NCBI RefSeq assembly: GCF_001931675.1 | Contig: NZ_CP014839.1 | Span: forward strand, 2,232,001-2,296,000 | Direction: 5' to 3' | DNA length: 64,000 bases | From: Pandoraea thiooxydans | GTDB lineage: Bacteria; Pseudomonadota; Gammaproteobacteria; Burkholderiales; Burkholderiaceae | In this document: piece after piece, positions 35,040 through 45,133 of the stretch | Position numbering within the stretch: position 1 is the first letter of the stretch | How the letters are laid out: every line of letters starts with the position of its first letter | Notes under the pieces: model-generated | Seen by the model: the letters and a program-made list of their open reading frames with translations, nothing else | Database searches by the model: none | What the model was told of the DNA's origin: nothing | Translations under genes and position numbers: made by a program

Positions 35040-36343
35040 CGTTTGTTTCCTCCGAATTTGAAGACATGGGCGCTGGCGCCTTCGCTGGCCAGCACATGTG
35101 CGACACTTTGCTCGATGACTTCGAGTCCGCGCTTGAGCAGGTCGTCCTCGATGGTCAAGGCCGGCAGAATCTTGAGGACTTCGTCGTTGGCGCCGGACGT
35201 CTCGATCACGAGGCCGTGCCTGAACGCCTGGCGCGCGATCTGGTTTGCCATGTCGTTGCGCCCGGAGGTTGCCAGGCCTTGAATCAAGCCCCGACCGCGC
35301 ACGCTCAAGCCGGCGCCCGGATAGCTATGAACCAGATTCTCCAGCCAGTCGCGCACCAGGCGCTCCTTGCGGGCGGTTTCATCGGCAAATGTGCTGTCCG
35401 TCCAATAGGCGTCGAGCGCTTCGGCCGCAGTGACAAACGCCATGTTGTTGCCGCGGAAGGTTCCGCTGTGGGCGCCGGGCTTCCAGACGTCGAGTTCCGG
35501 CTTCATCAGCACGAGCGACATGGGCAGGCCGAAACCGGACAGCGATTTCGACAATGTAATGATGTCGGGCTTGATACCGGCGACTTCGAAGCTGAAGAAA
35601 TTGCCGGTGCGCCCGCAGCCGACTTGAATATCGTCGACGATCAGCAGCATGTCGTGCTGGTGGCACAAACGCTCGAGCTCCTTGAGCCAACGCTTGCTGG
35701 CGACGTTCACGCCGCCTTCGCCCTGAACCGTTTCGACGATCACCGCGGCCGGATGATCCAGGCCGCTGCTGGGATCGTCCAGCATGCGCTCGAGATACGC
35801 CATGGTATTGACGTCGGTGCCAAGATAACCGTCGAACGGCATGAAAGTGGTATTGGCCAGACCGACGCCCGCCGCGCTGCGGAACTTGGCGTTGGCGGTG
35901 ACAGCAAGCGACCCGCCAGTGACGCCGTGAAAGCCGTGAGTGAAAGAGATGACGTTTTGACGGCCCTTGACCTGACGGGCCAGCTTCAGCGCCGCTTCCA
36001 CCGCATTGGTACCCGTCGGGCCGGTGAATTGCAGCGTATATTGCCAGTTGCGCGGTTTAAGCAGCACTCTCTCCACCGTCTCGAGAAAATGCTTTTTGGC
36101 GCACGTCGCCATATCCAGCCCATGCACCAGTCCATCGGTATTCAAATACTCGATGAGGCGTTTTTTCAGAATCGGATTGTTATGACCGTAGTTGAGGGTT
36201 CCGGCACCGCTGAAAAAATCGATGTATTCGTTGTTGGCTTCATCGACCAGCACGGAACCTCTGGCCTGTTTGAAAATCACCGGGAAAGACCGAACGTAGC
36301 CACGCACTTCCGACTCCATCCGGTCAAATATTTTTAAGTCCAT
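35036..36343 (-). CDS. ectB: Diaminobutyrate--2-oxoglutarate transaminase
   Basis: First ectoine enzyme, turning aspartate semialdehyde into L-2,4-diaminobutyrate with glutamate as donor. The ATG at 36341-36343 (GGAGA Shine-Dalgarno) gives 434 aa starting MDLKIFDRMESEVRGYVRSF; the open frame continues to 36526 but overlaps ectA and lacks family residues. Class III PLP aminotransferase with K266 in ITLSKSLSGFGLP and the GPTGTNAVEAALKLAR phosphate-binding region. Substrate must come from the housekeeping aspartokinase because no ask_ect is adjacent. Confidence 0.96.
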   Translation of the reverse strand: MDLKIFDRMESEVRGYVRSFPVIFKQARGSVLVDEANNEYIDFFSGAGTLNYGHNNPILKKRLIEYLNTDGLVHGLDMATCAKKHFLETVERVLLKPRNWQYTLQFTGPTGTNAVEAALKLARQVKGRQNVISFTHGFHGVTGGSLAVTANAKFRSAAGVGLANTTFMPFDGYLGTDVNTMAYLERMLDDPSSGLDHPAAVIVETVQGEGGVNVASKRWLKELERLCHQHDMLLIVDDIQVGCGRTGNFFSFEVAGIKPDIITLSKSLSGFGLPMSLVLMKPELDVWKPGAHSGTFRGNNMAFVTAAEALDAYWTDSTFADETARKERLVRDWLENLVHSYPGAGLSVRGRGLIQGLATSGRNDMANQIARQAFRHGLVIETSGANDEVLKILPALTIEDDLLKRGLEVIEQSVAHVLASEGASAHVFKFGGNKR

Positions 36344-36416
36344 TGCGGTTTCTCCGTGTTTTATCGGACGCGCCGATGAGCGCCATGGCGGCGCCCATCC
36401 CTCCACGCACGTCCCA

Positions 36417-37004
36417 TCATTGAGCTGCGCAGTCTGTCCGAGCCAAAACCCGACTGGCTTGAAACGGACCGATACGCAGCAGCGGTTCGTCATCGTGGCC
36501 GTGGCCGGCAAACAGATGACGATCAAACAGCGGCAACTCGTCGATCGAGGCCTGCAATGCGTTGGCCAGCGCCGCGAAAAGGCTTCGCGATGCCCGGTTT
36601 TCCGGGCTGACCGTTGTTTCGATATATTGAATATGTTTTAAGTGCGGGCGCTGCAGCAACGTCCGCAGCATGCGTTGCCCGAGCCCCCGGCCGCGTGCTT
36701 GTCGATGGACGGCGACTTGCCATACGAACAGCACGTCGGAGCGGGACGGCGGCTCATAGGCCGAGATGAAACCGAGCACCTGATCGCCCGCCTGGGCCAG
36801 CACGCAGGTGTCCGAGAAATGCTCGCACAACAAAAGATAGGCGTACTGCGAATTAAGATCGAGCGGTGGGCACTCCTCGATCAGACGGTGTATCTGCGCG
36901 CCGTCGCGCTTGTCGGGCACCCTCAGGCATAAGCCGGGCGGATCCTGCACGGCCAAGCGGCTATTGGAATTTTCGCTGCGGTAAGCGCCGTCGTTGTCTA
37001 TCAA
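36417..37004 (-). CDS. ectA: L-2,4-diaminobutyric acid acetyltransferase
   Basis: A GNAT acetyltransferase, 195 aa, acetylating the gamma amino group of diaminobutyrate. It has the EctA-specific LIEECPPLDLNSQYAYLLLC, the acetyl-CoA loop in RQARGRGLGQRML and ETTVSPENRASRSLF. A 4-nt overlap couples it to the upstream regulator gene; a 73-bp gap separates it from ectB. Confidence 0.95.
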   Translation of the reverse strand: MIDNDGAYRSENSNSRLAVQDPPGLCLRVPDKRDGAQIHRLIEECPPLDLNSQYAYLLLCEHFSDTCVLAQAGDQVLGFISAYEPPSRSDVLFVWQVAVHRQARGRGLGQRMLRTLLQRPHLKHIQYIETTVSPENRASRSLFAALANALQASIDELPLFDRHLFAGHGHDDEPLLRIGPFQASRVLARTDCAAQ

Positions 37005-37540
37005 ACCACCAATCCTGATTCGGGGGGCACATCGCCCGTAGGTACATCAAGAATCGGCGGAGCGGGCTCGCTCGCCGATTCCGCGGAAACACCGCCCGAC
37101 TCGATCAGATCGACAACTCGCTCTAGCGCCATCGTGATCGTGGCCTGCTCCAGTTCGGGTAGCGCATTGAGCGCCTCCGACAGCTTCTTCTGCATCGGCG
37201 CGGGCGTTTCGGTGGCAAGCTTGAAACCCGCTTCGGTCGCCGACACAAACACAATCCGCCGATCTTCCCGACCGCGCTCGCGACGAATCAACCCCTTGTC
37301 TTCCAGGCGATCGAGAATGCCCACCACTGTGCTGGCGCTGACATGAATTTCCCGGCTGATCGCGGTCGCCGTCAGCGGGCCGCGATCGATCACGGCGCGC
37401 AGACAAATCAATTGAGGCGCCGTGATGTTGCTGCAGGCGGCCAACTGCCGGGAATGCAGGGCAATCGATCGCGTGATGCGACGCAGCGCGCGCAGGATGC
37501 GCAAATCGTACTGCTGACTGCTGATTGGTGGCGTTGTCAT
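37001..37540 (-). CDS. ectR: MarR-family regulator of the ectoine operon (EctR-like)
   Basis: A winged-helix MarR protein of 179 aa: ITAPQLICLRAVIDRGPLTATAIS leads into the recognition helix (HVSASTVVGILDRLEDKG) and the wing (RRERGREDRRIVFVSATEAG). A proline-rich tail follows from about 155. It is the promoter-proximal gene of the operon and overlaps ectA by 4 nt, so it would be autoregulated with the genes it controls; EctR of methylotrophs is instead described as divergent from ectABC. Role is inferred from family and location. Confidence 0.85.
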   Translation of the reverse strand: MTTPPISSQQYDLRILRALRRITRSIALHSRQLAACSNITAPQLICLRAVIDRGPLTATAISREIHVSASTVVGILDRLEDKGLIRRERGREDRRIVFVSATEAGFKLATETPAPMQKKLSEALNALPELEQATITMALERVVDLIESGGVSAESASEPAPPILDVPTGDVPPESGLVV

Positions 37541-37569
37541 GGATGGATCGAACAGAAAATTCCGATAAA

Positions 37570-37590
37570 TTAATTTGCACTGAAATGATA
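37570..37590. promoter_or_regulatory. Candidate EctR operator in the ect promoter
   Basis: ATTAATTT-GC-ACTGAAAT-G-AT (from 37569) matches the ehu element at 30462-30483 at 18 of 21 positions. It covers the -10 box and predicted start site. A 10-bp perfect palindrome AAATTAATTT (37567-37576) overlaps its left part and could be an extra half-site. Confidence 0.6.
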
Positions 37591-37613
37591 ATGTTAGAAA
37601 CGATTTGAGTCAA
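37585..37613 (-). promoter_or_regulatory. Sigma-70 promoter of the ectRABCD operon
   Basis: On the minus strand TTGACT (37608-37613) and TATCAT (37585-37590) are separated by exactly 17 bp, giving a start near 37578 and a leader of about 38 nt before ectR. This is the best-matched promoter pair in the region. Confidence 0.75.
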
Positions 37614-37727
37614 ACGGCTATGCTCTCCCTGCGACGAGAAGGCTGTCGCGGTATTGACGAGGCGATTTTGCGACGCACAACATGGCGTAAGTCTTTATAA
37701 ATGCCAGCAGAATTTTCCCAAGTGGTC

Positions 37728-37733
37728 TATAAT
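37728..37733 (+). promoter_or_regulatory. Candidate -10 box of rhlE
   Basis: A perfect TATAAT in the sequence GGTCTATAATC; no good -35 hexamer is found 16-18 bp upstream. The transcript would have an untranslated leader of roughly 230 nt. Confidence 0.4.
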
Positions 37734-37969
37734 CTCGGCTTCCGTTGCTGCGCTGCACTTGTCAACGGATTGTTTGCGTTTTGCCCCAATCCAGTTATAA
37801 GCCTCTCCGTTCGCTCACGTAGCACTCGAGCACACTCCCGGCTTACGATTCGGGAAGTCTCGTTGTTCAACTTCCCCTGCCCCACCCGCGATTTGCTATT
37901 AGCAGCCGTCGACCCGGGTTTGCCGATTGGCGCCAACGCCTTATTCAAACCTGTGTTGTTGAGGGATTA

Positions 37970-39568
37970 ATGGAAATCACTTCCAAACTATCTGCGCTCG
38001 CGCAGACGATCTTCGCTGCGTCCGACGAAAACGCCACCCAAGCTTCCGCGCCCGCGGAAAAAACCGCGACGCCGGGCGGGCCGACTTTTGCCGAGCTGGG
38101 CCTGAATGCCGGCATTCTGTCCGCGCTCGAGGCCGCCGGTTATACGCAGCCCACGCCCGTACAACAGCGCGCGATCCCCGCAGCGCTGGCCGGTCGCGAT
38201 TTGCTGGTATCGAGCCCGACCGGCTCCGGCAAGACCGCCGCATTCATGTTGCCGGCGATTCACCGCTTCGCTGAATGGCAGGCCAATCACCCCGCGCGTG
38301 CGGCGCATCCGCGCAACGAAGTTGCCGCGCCGGGCGAGAAGCCCCGCAAGGGTCAGCGCGTGCGCCCCGCACCGGCACAGCCGGCGCTGCTGGTGCTCAC
38401 CCCCACGCGTGAGTTGGCCCTGCAGGTCACCAATGCCGCGGAAACCTATGGCAAGCATCTGCGCCGCCTGCGTACGGTCAGTATCCTGGGCGGCATGCCG
38501 TATCGCCGTCAGCTTGAACTGCTGGCACGCCAACCGGAAATTCTGGTGGCAACCCCCGGACGCCTGCTCGACCACATCGCCAGCGGAAAAATCGATTTGT
38601 CGGCCCTGCAAATCCTGGTGCTGGACGAAGCCGACCGGATGCTCGACATGGGCTTCATCGAAGATATCGAAACGATCGTCGATGCCACACCGGCCACCCG
38701 CCAGACACTGCTTTTCTCGGCCACACTCGACGGCAAGATCAGCACGATCGTGCATCGCCTGCTGCGTAACCCCGAGCGCATCGAAATCGCCGCCCGCGCC
38801 GACCAGCGGACCAACGTCAATATCGCGCAGTCGCTGCATTACGTCGACGACCGTCAACACAAGGACCGCCTGCTCGCGCATCTGCTCGGCGATCGCGCAC
38901 TGGACCAGGCGATCGTGTTCACCTCCACCAAACGCGACGCCGACCAACTGGCCGGCCAACTCGATCAGGCCGGTTTCAGTAGCGCCGCGTTGCACGGCGA
39001 CATGCCCCAGGGCGTGCGCAACCGCACGCTCAAAGACATGCGCGAGAAGCGCTTGCGCGTGCTGGTGGCCACCGACGTCGCAGCGCGCGGCATCGACGTG
39101 CCCGGCATCACCCACGTGTTCAACTATGACCTGCCGAAATTCGCCGAGGATTACGTGCACCGCATCGGCCGTACCGGCCGCGCAGGGCGCTCCGGCACGG
39201 CCGTGAGCCTGGCGCAGCACAGCGAAGCGCATGCGGTGCGCCGCATCGAGCGTTATACCCGTCAGCCACTGGCAGTCAATGTCGTAGCCGGCTTCGAACC
39301 ACGCCGTGCGGCACCGGCGGGCAACAAACCTGCCCCTGGCAAGCGCCCTGGCTATGGCCGGGCCGGCAAGCCCGGCGGCTCCGGCAACTGGGGCAATTCG
39401 CGCGACGGTGCCCGGCAAGGCGCAGGCCGCTCGTTCGGTAACCGCGAAGGCGCTGGTGGCGGCTTCCGTGACGGCGGCAACCGCTCGGAACGCGGCTTTG
39501 GCGGCGGTTACGCCGGCAAAAGCGGCGGTAATGGCGGCGGTTACGGGCGCCATACCAAGCGCGGCTGA
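37970..39568 (+). CDS. rhlE: DEAD-box RNA helicase (RhlE type)
   Basis: An ATP-dependent RNA helicase of 532 aa. Motifs in order: Q motif YTQPTPVQQRAIP, Walker A SSPTGSGKT (about 83-91), PTRELALQ, VLDEADRMLD, SAT, RGIDVPGI and HRIGRTGRAGR. A basic insertion (PRKGQRVRPAPAQP, about 120-140) lies between motifs I and Ia. The tail from about 440 is Gly/Arg-rich, probably disordered and RNA-binding. A GAGGGA Shine-Dalgarno precedes the ATG. RhlE proteins act in ribosome assembly and cold adaptation, fitting the long leader, though cold induction is not shown here. Confidence 0.92.
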   Translation: MEITSKLSALAQTIFAASDENATQASAPAEKTATPGGPTFAELGLNAGILSALEAAGYTQPTPVQQRAIPAALAGRDLLVSSPTGSGKTAAFMLPAIHRFAEWQANHPARAAHPRNEVAAPGEKPRKGQRVRPAPAQPALLVLTPTRELALQVTNAAETYGKHLRRLRTVSILGGMPYRRQLELLARQPEILVATPGRLLDHIASGKIDLSALQILVLDEADRMLDMGFIEDIETIVDATPATRQTLLFSATLDGKISTIVHRLLRNPERIEIAARADQRTNVNIAQSLHYVDDRQHKDRLLAHLLGDRALDQAIVFTSTKRDADQLAGQLDQAGFSSAALHGDMPQGVRNRTLKDMREKRLRVLVATDVAARGIDVPGITHVFNYDLPKFAEDYVHRIGRTGRAGRSGTAVSLAQHSEAHAVRRIERYTRQPLAVNVVAGFEPRRAAPAGNKPAPGKRPGYGRAGKPGGSGNWGNSRDGARQGAGRSFGNREGAGGGFRDGGNRSERGFGGGYAGKSGGNGGGYGRHTKRG

Positions 39569-39588
39569 GCCGTTTCAGCCCAGGCAAT

Positions 39589-39623
39589 AAAAAGCCCCGC
39601 CGATTTTTTCGGCGGGGCTTTTT
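39589..39623. terminator. Bidirectional terminator between rhlE and aceB
   Basis: A perfect 10-bp stem GCCCCGCCGA / TCGGCGGGGC (39594-39603 and 39609-39618) with a T5 loop is flanked by five A and five T residues, so it ends transcripts from both converging genes. Confidence 0.95.
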
Positions 39624-39668
39624 GCTGTTCGGCGATGCGAGCTGCGCATCGCCGCGGGCTCAGGCTGC

Positions 39669-41255
39669 TTAGATTTCTTCGTACAACGGCAGCGTCAGGA
39701 ATTCGACGAAATTTTCGCTGGTGCTCATTTCCTCGAAGATCTTGGCGGCACGGTCGTAAGTCGGCGTTTCGCCACCAACCGTCTGCTTCACTTTGGCAAG
39801 CTCCTGCGGAATCAGCTCGCGCACCAGTTCGGCACTCACTTTGCGGCCGTCGTCGAGCACACCCTTGGGCGAGCGAATCCACTGCCACACTTGCGAGCGC
39901 GAAATCTCGGCGGTCGCGGCGTCTTCCATCAGATTGTGGATCGGCACGCATCCATTGCCTGCCAGCCACGAACCCAGGTAGTGGATGCCGACGTTGATAT
40001 TGTTGCGCAGGCCGCTTTCGGTGATCGGCGCCTCCGGCTGGAACTCCAGCAGGTCCTTGCCAGCCACGTTGACGTCGTCGCGCCGCTTGCTGATCTGATT
40101 GGGACGATCGCCCAGCACCTTGACGAACTCTTCCATCGCCACCGACACGAGGCCCGGGTGTGCCACCCAGCCGCCGTCATAACCGTCGGTCGCGTCCCGC
40201 GCCTTGTCGCTGCGAATGCCAGCCATCGCCTTCTCGTTGGCTTGCGGATCGTTCTTGATGGGGATCAGCGCGCTCATGCCGCCGATGGCCGGTGCATTGC
40301 GCTGATGGCAGGTCTTGAGCAGCAGCAGCGCATACGCGCGCATGAACGGCACCGTCATGGTGATCTTGGAGCGATCGGCCAGGCAGAAATCCTTGTTGAC
40401 CTTGAACTTCTTGATGCACGAGAAGATGTAGTCCCAGCGGCCGGCGTTCAGGCCGGAGCTATGGTCACGCAATTCATAGAGGATTTCGTCCATCTCGAAA
40501 GCCGCCAGAATCGTCTCGACCAGCACCGTGGCCTTGATGGAGCCTTGCGGGATTCCCAGCTCGTTTTGCGCCAGCACGAACGTGTCATTCCACAGGCGGG
40601 CTTCGAGGTGGCTCTCGATCTTCGGCAGGTAGAAGTAAGGGCCACTGCCGCGCGCCAACAGGGCCTTGGCGTTATGGAACAGGTACAGGCCGAAATCGAA
40701 CAGCCCGCCGGAGACGCGCTGCCCATCGACCAGCACGTGCTTCTCGTCGAGGTGCCAGCCGCGCGGACGCACGATCAACGTGGCGGTTTTTTCGTTGAGC
40801 TTATAGGTCTTGCCGTTTTGTTCCAGGCTGATCGTGCCGCGCGCGGCGTCGCGCACGTTGATCTGGCCTTCGATCTGATTATTCCAGTTGGGCGTGTTGG
40901 AATCCTCGAAATCGGTCATGTAGCTATCGGCACCGGAATTGAGCGCGTTGATGATCATCTTGCGCTCCACCGGCCCGGTGATTTCGACGCGGCGGCACTG
41001 CAGGTCTTGCGGCAGCGGCGCGATCTTCCAATCGCCTTCACGAATCGCCTTGGTTTCCGGCAGGAAGTCAGGCTGTTCGCCGGCGTCCAGGCGCGCGGTG
41101 CGGACCACGCGCGCCTTGAGCAATTCCTGGCGACGGGCTTCAAACGCGCGATGCAACTTCGCCACGAAAGCCAATGCGTCAGTGGTCAGGATCTCTTCGA
41201 ATTCGGGACGGATTTCCGCCTTGATTTCCACGCCCGCAGGCAGATTAATCGCCAT
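39669..41255 (-). CDS. aceB: Malate synthase A
   Basis: Condenses glyoxylate with acetyl-CoA to malate in the glyoxylate shunt. The ATG at 41253-41255 with an AAGGAG Shine-Dalgarno gives 528 aa, usual for isoform A; 21 residues further upstream in frame are ignored. Conserved segments include [18 protein letters not shown], the active-site neighbourhood, and [12 protein letters not shown]. Its partner aceA lies 2.6 kb upstream on the same strand, separated by three unrelated genes. Confidence 0.95.
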   Translation of the reverse strand: MAINLPAGVEIKAEIRPEFEEILTTDALAFVAKLHRAFEARRQELLKARVVRTARLDAGEQPDFLPETKAIREGDWKIAPLPQDLQCRRVEITGPVERKMIINALNSGADSYMTDFEDSNTPNWNNQIEGQINVRDAARGTISLEQNGKTYKLNEKTATLIVRPRGWHLDEKHVLVDGQRVSGGLFDFGLYLFHNAKALLARGSGPYFYLPKIESHLEARLWNDTFVLAQNELGIPQGSIKATVLVETILAAFEMDEILYELRDHSSGLNAGRWDYIFSCIKKFKVNKDFCLADRSKITMTVPFMRAYALLLLKTCHQRNAPAIGGMSALIPIKNDPQANEKAMAGIRSDKARDATDGYDGGWVAHPGLVSVAMEEFVKVLGDRPNQISKRRDDVNVAGKDLLEFQPEAPITESGLRNNINVGIHYLGSWLAGNGCVPIHNLMEDAATAEISRSQVWQWIRSPKGVLDDGRKVSAELVRELIPQELAKVKQTVGGETPTYDRAAKIFEEMSTSENFVEFLTLPLYEEI

Positions 41256-41314
41256 GGTGACTCCTTGGTTCAACAGGTTATGTAAGAAAACGGTCGCACA
41301 AGCGTGCGTCAAAT

Positions 41315-42022
41315 TCAAGCTGGCGCCGCGTTGCGCGCGGCAACGAAGCGCACAACGTCGCGCAGATCACGGCCCATGCCGTGCGGCGTCACGCCCAACT
41401 GCTCCAGCGGCAGCCCGCCCCGGTTGACCCAGAAGGTCGTGTAGCCAAACCAGGTTGCGCCGATCGCATCCCAGCAATTGCTAGAGACGAACGCCATTTC
41501 GCCAACAGACAGCCCGAATGCTTGCGTACCCAACTGATACGCTTCGGGCGAAGTCTTGTACTTGCGCGCCACATCAATACTCAAGACATGCTCGAACAAC
41601 CCCTTCATGCCGGCACTCTTGACGGCGATATCCAGCATTTGCGGGTTGCCATTGGACAAAATGCCCAAGCGCAGCCCGTTCTCGCGCAAGCGGCGCAAGG
41701 CCTCGAGATTTTCGGGAAACGACGACAGGCAGGTGTACTCGTCCATCAGCCGCTTCTCCGCCACTGGCGACAGGCTCAGGCCCAGTCGCTGCGTGGCGAA
41801 CCGCAAGGCATCGATCGTGACGTCCCAGAAGGGTCGGTAGTGCTCGCCGCGCGGCCCCGATAACGTGCGCAGAAGCGTGTACTCGATTTGCTTGTCGCGC
41901 CACAACGCGGCAAGCGCATCGCCATGGCCCGGGAACAACTGCTCGGCGGCCGCGCGCACCGAGTACACGTCGAATAACGTGCCATACGCGTCAAAAACAA
42001 CCGCTTTGATATCCGTAGCCAT
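41315..42022 (-). CDS. Haloacid dehalogenase, type II (HAD superfamily)
   Basis: A HAD-fold hydrolase of 235 aa with the L-2-haloacid dehalogenase pattern: nucleophile D11 in [24 protein letters not shown] for motif II, and K151-region [13 protein letters not shown] with [20 protein letters not shown] for motifs III-IV. It resembles (S)-2-haloacid dehalogenases that hydrolyse short 2-chloro acids, but many homologues have other substrates. It is divergent from a LysR gene, and aceB follows 59 bp downstream. Confidence 0.85.
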   Translation of the reverse strand: MATDIKAVVFDAYGTLFDVYSVRAAAEQLFPGHGDALAALWRDKQIEYTLLRTLSGPRGEHYRPFWDVTIDALRFATQRLGLSLSPVAEKRLMDEYTCLSSFPENLEALRRLRENGLRLGILSNGNPQMLDIAVKSAGMKGLFEHVLSIDVARKYKTSPEAYQLGTQAFGLSVGEMAFVSSNCWDAIGATWFGYTTFWVNRGGLPLEQLGVTPHGMGRDLRDVVRFVAARNAAPA

Positions 42023-42065
42023 AGTTTCGGTATAACTTGAATTTACTTTAGCATTGTATTATTTA

Positions 42066-42098
42066 TCAATGAGCGAATAAAAGTTCATTGAAATCAAT
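42066..42098. promoter_or_regulatory. Inverted-repeat operator between the dehalogenase and LysR genes
   Basis: TCAATGA (42066-42072) and TCATTGA (42085-42091) form a perfect 7-bp inverted repeat with a 12-bp spacer, and TCAAT (42094-42098) adds a third copy forming ATTGA-AA-TCAAT with the second. Position in a 108-bp divergent region suits binding by the adjacent LysR protein. Confidence 0.55.
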
Positions 42099-42130
42099 TT
42101 ATCTTTTACTTTTTTATAGGTAATCGAAGC

Positions 42131-43090
42131 GTGGATCGTTTCAAACAAATGGAAACTTTCGTCGCTGTCGCCTCGCGGGGCAGCCTGTCGGGTGCCGCAG
42201 CGCTCGAGGGCGTGGCGCCGGCGATCATCGGCCGGCGCATCGACGGGCTGGAAGAGCGCCTCGGAGTCAAGCTGCTGGTACGGACCACGCGCAAAGTCAC
42301 GCTGACCTATGAAGGCTCGGCCTTTCTCGAAGACTGTCAGCGAATTCTTAACGAAATGCACAATGCCGAGGCGACCGTCTCGGCCGGAGGCGTGAAAGCC
42401 AGCGGTCATCTGCGCATTACCGCCCCGGCCGGTTTCGGGCGACGGCATGTCGCGCCGCTGGTGCCGGCCTTTCTCGGCGCCCACCCCGAGGTCACGTTGA
42501 CGCTGGATCTGTCGGACCGGCTGATCGACCTGGTCAATGAAGGTTTCGACTGCGCGGTGCGGCTCGGCGAGTTGCCCGATTCGAGCCTGGTCTCGCTGCG
42601 CCTGGGCGAGAACCGCCGGGTGTGCGTGGCCGCGCCGGCCTACCTGGCTCGCCATGGCACGCCGACCTCGCTGGAGGACCTCGCGCATCACAATTGCCTT
42701 GCGTTCGGCGCCAGCAGCAACCAGCAGCGCGGCTGGACCTTCCAGCAGGATGGCAAGGTGCTCAACATCCGCGTGGCTGGTTCGATGGAATGCACGGACG
42801 GCGCGGTCCTGCACGAGTGGTGTCTCGAGGGGCACGGCCTCGCATGGCGCTCTTGGTGGGAGGTTGGCGAGGATATCCGCGACAAGCGGCTGGTCACCGT
42901 GCTCGACGAATTCGCGGCGCCGCCGATCGGCATTCATGCGGTGTTTCCGCAGCGCAAGCACCTGCCGTTGCGCGTGCGGCTGTTCATCGATTACCTGAAA
43001 CATAGCTACAGCAACCCGGTCTACTGGGAAGTAGCCGAGCACGCCGAATCCGACAGGCACCCGGTGCCCGACGCCACTGCGATGCCCTGA
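42131..43090 (+). CDS. LysR-family transcriptional regulator (CrgA-like)
   Basis: A 319-aa LysR regulator. The N-terminal winged helix (MDRFKQMETFVAVASRGSLS to LVRTTRKVTLTYEG) is followed by a periplasmic-binding-like sensor domain (GHLRITAPAGFGRRHVAPLV onwards). The start is GTG at 42131. The effector is unknown; regulation of the divergent dehalogenase and of itself is inferred from the shared intergenic region. Confidence 0.88.
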   Translation: MDRFKQMETFVAVASRGSLSGAAALEGVAPAIIGRRIDGLEERLGVKLLVRTTRKVTLTYEGSAFLEDCQRILNEMHNAEATVSAGGVKASGHLRITAPAGFGRRHVAPLVPAFLGAHPEVTLTLDLSDRLIDLVNEGFDCAVRLGELPDSSLVSLRLGENRRVCVAAPAYLARHGTPTSLEDLAHHNCLAFGASSNQQRGWTFQQDGKVLNIRVAGSMECTDGAVLHEWCLEGHGLAWRSWWEVGEDIRDKRLVTVLDEFAAPPIGIHAVFPQRKHLPLRVRLFIDYLKHSYSNPVYWEVAEHAESDRHPVPDATAMP

Positions 43091-43195
43091 GCAACGGCCA
43101 GCCGGTGCGGCGCTGCGCGAAACCGACCAGAATCGCCCGCGTCGAGGATTACAATGAAATCGCTGGGCTGGCCAGCCATATCGCAAGGAGGTCAT

Positions 43196-43633
43196 ATGCT
43201 GTTCACTCATATCCTCTTACCCACCGACGGCTCCGAACTTTCCGCCAAAGCCGTCAACGGCGGACTGGAGCTGGCCAAGGCGCTGGGCGCCAGAGTGACC
43301 GGCTACGTGTGCCTGGCCGAATACCCTTACTCGCCGTTCAGCGAATACGTGCTGGAGGCACCCGCCACCTTCAACGACCGCATTCAGCAGGAAGCCCAGG
43401 TCCATCTGGATAAGCTCGCCGAGGCGGCAAAGGCGGTGGGTGTGCCATTCCGCAGCGACACCTCGGCATTCCCCACGCCGTACCTGGGCATCATCGATGC
43501 CGCCGAACGCCACCGCTGCGATCTCATCCTGATGGCCTCGCACGGCCGGCGTGGCCTGACCAGCCTGCTGCTGGGCAGCGAAACGCAACGTGTCCTGGTG
43601 CATTCGAAAATTCCGGTACTGATTTACCGGTAG
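43196..43633 (+). CDS. Universal stress protein (UspA family)
   Basis: A 145-aa single-domain Usp starting MLFTHILLPTDGSELSAKAV, with the nucleotide-loop motif MASHGRRGLTSLLLGSE and the C-terminal VLVHSKIPVLIYR. An AAGGAGG Shine-Dalgarno sits 5 nt before the ATG at 43196, ruling out the in-frame ATG at 43154. A terminator follows, so it is probably a single-gene transcript. Confidence 0.92.
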   Translation: MLFTHILLPTDGSELSAKAVNGGLELAKALGARVTGYVCLAEYPYSPFSEYVLEAPATFNDRIQQEAQVHLDKLAEAAKAVGVPFRSDTSAFPTPYLGIIDAAERHRCDLILMASHGRRGLTSLLLGSETQRVLVHSKIPVLIYR

Positions 43634-43663
43634 TCCGGGCGGGCCGAACACACAATAAGAACT

Positions 43664-43703
43664 ACGCCGCGCAAACCGGGTTCGCGCGGCGTGCCCTCTT
43701 TTT
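43664..43703 (+). terminator. Rho-independent terminator of the universal stress gene
   Basis: A perfect 9-bp stem ACGCCGCGC / GCGCGGCGT (43664-43672 and 43684-43692) with an 11-nt loop is followed by GCCCTC and five T residues. It serves the plus strand only. Confidence 0.8.
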
Positions 43704-43813
43704 GTCTCCCCCTCCCTGCCGGCCAGCCGACTTTCGCGGCGGGCCGTTTTGCCTTATCGCACTTCGATCGAGGCGCTGCGCACGAGCACGCACCGCCTCG
43801 CGCATCCTGACTA

Positions 43814-45133
<1,320 letters not shown>

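Larger units (their letters stand above)
37541..37969. other. Divergent ectR/rhlE intergenic region with long rhlE leader
   Basis: The left ~75 bp hold the ect promoter and operator. A TATAAT at 37728-37733 probably drives rhlE, leaving a leader of about 230 nt. An 89-codon open frame in this leader (37701-37970) starts upstream of the -10 box and has atypical composition, so it is not called. No known RNA motif was recognised. Confidence 0.55.

Noticed and set aside
30463-37613. Ectoine locus as a recent genomic island
   Set aside because: No integrase, transposase, tRNA, direct repeats or obvious composition break borders it; horizontal gain cannot be supported from this window.
37701-37970. 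89-codon open frame ending in a TAATG overlap with rhlE, a possible leader peptide
   Set aside because: Its ATG lies upstream of the likely -10 box, it has no Shine-Dalgarno, and the residue composition looks like translated non-coding sequence.
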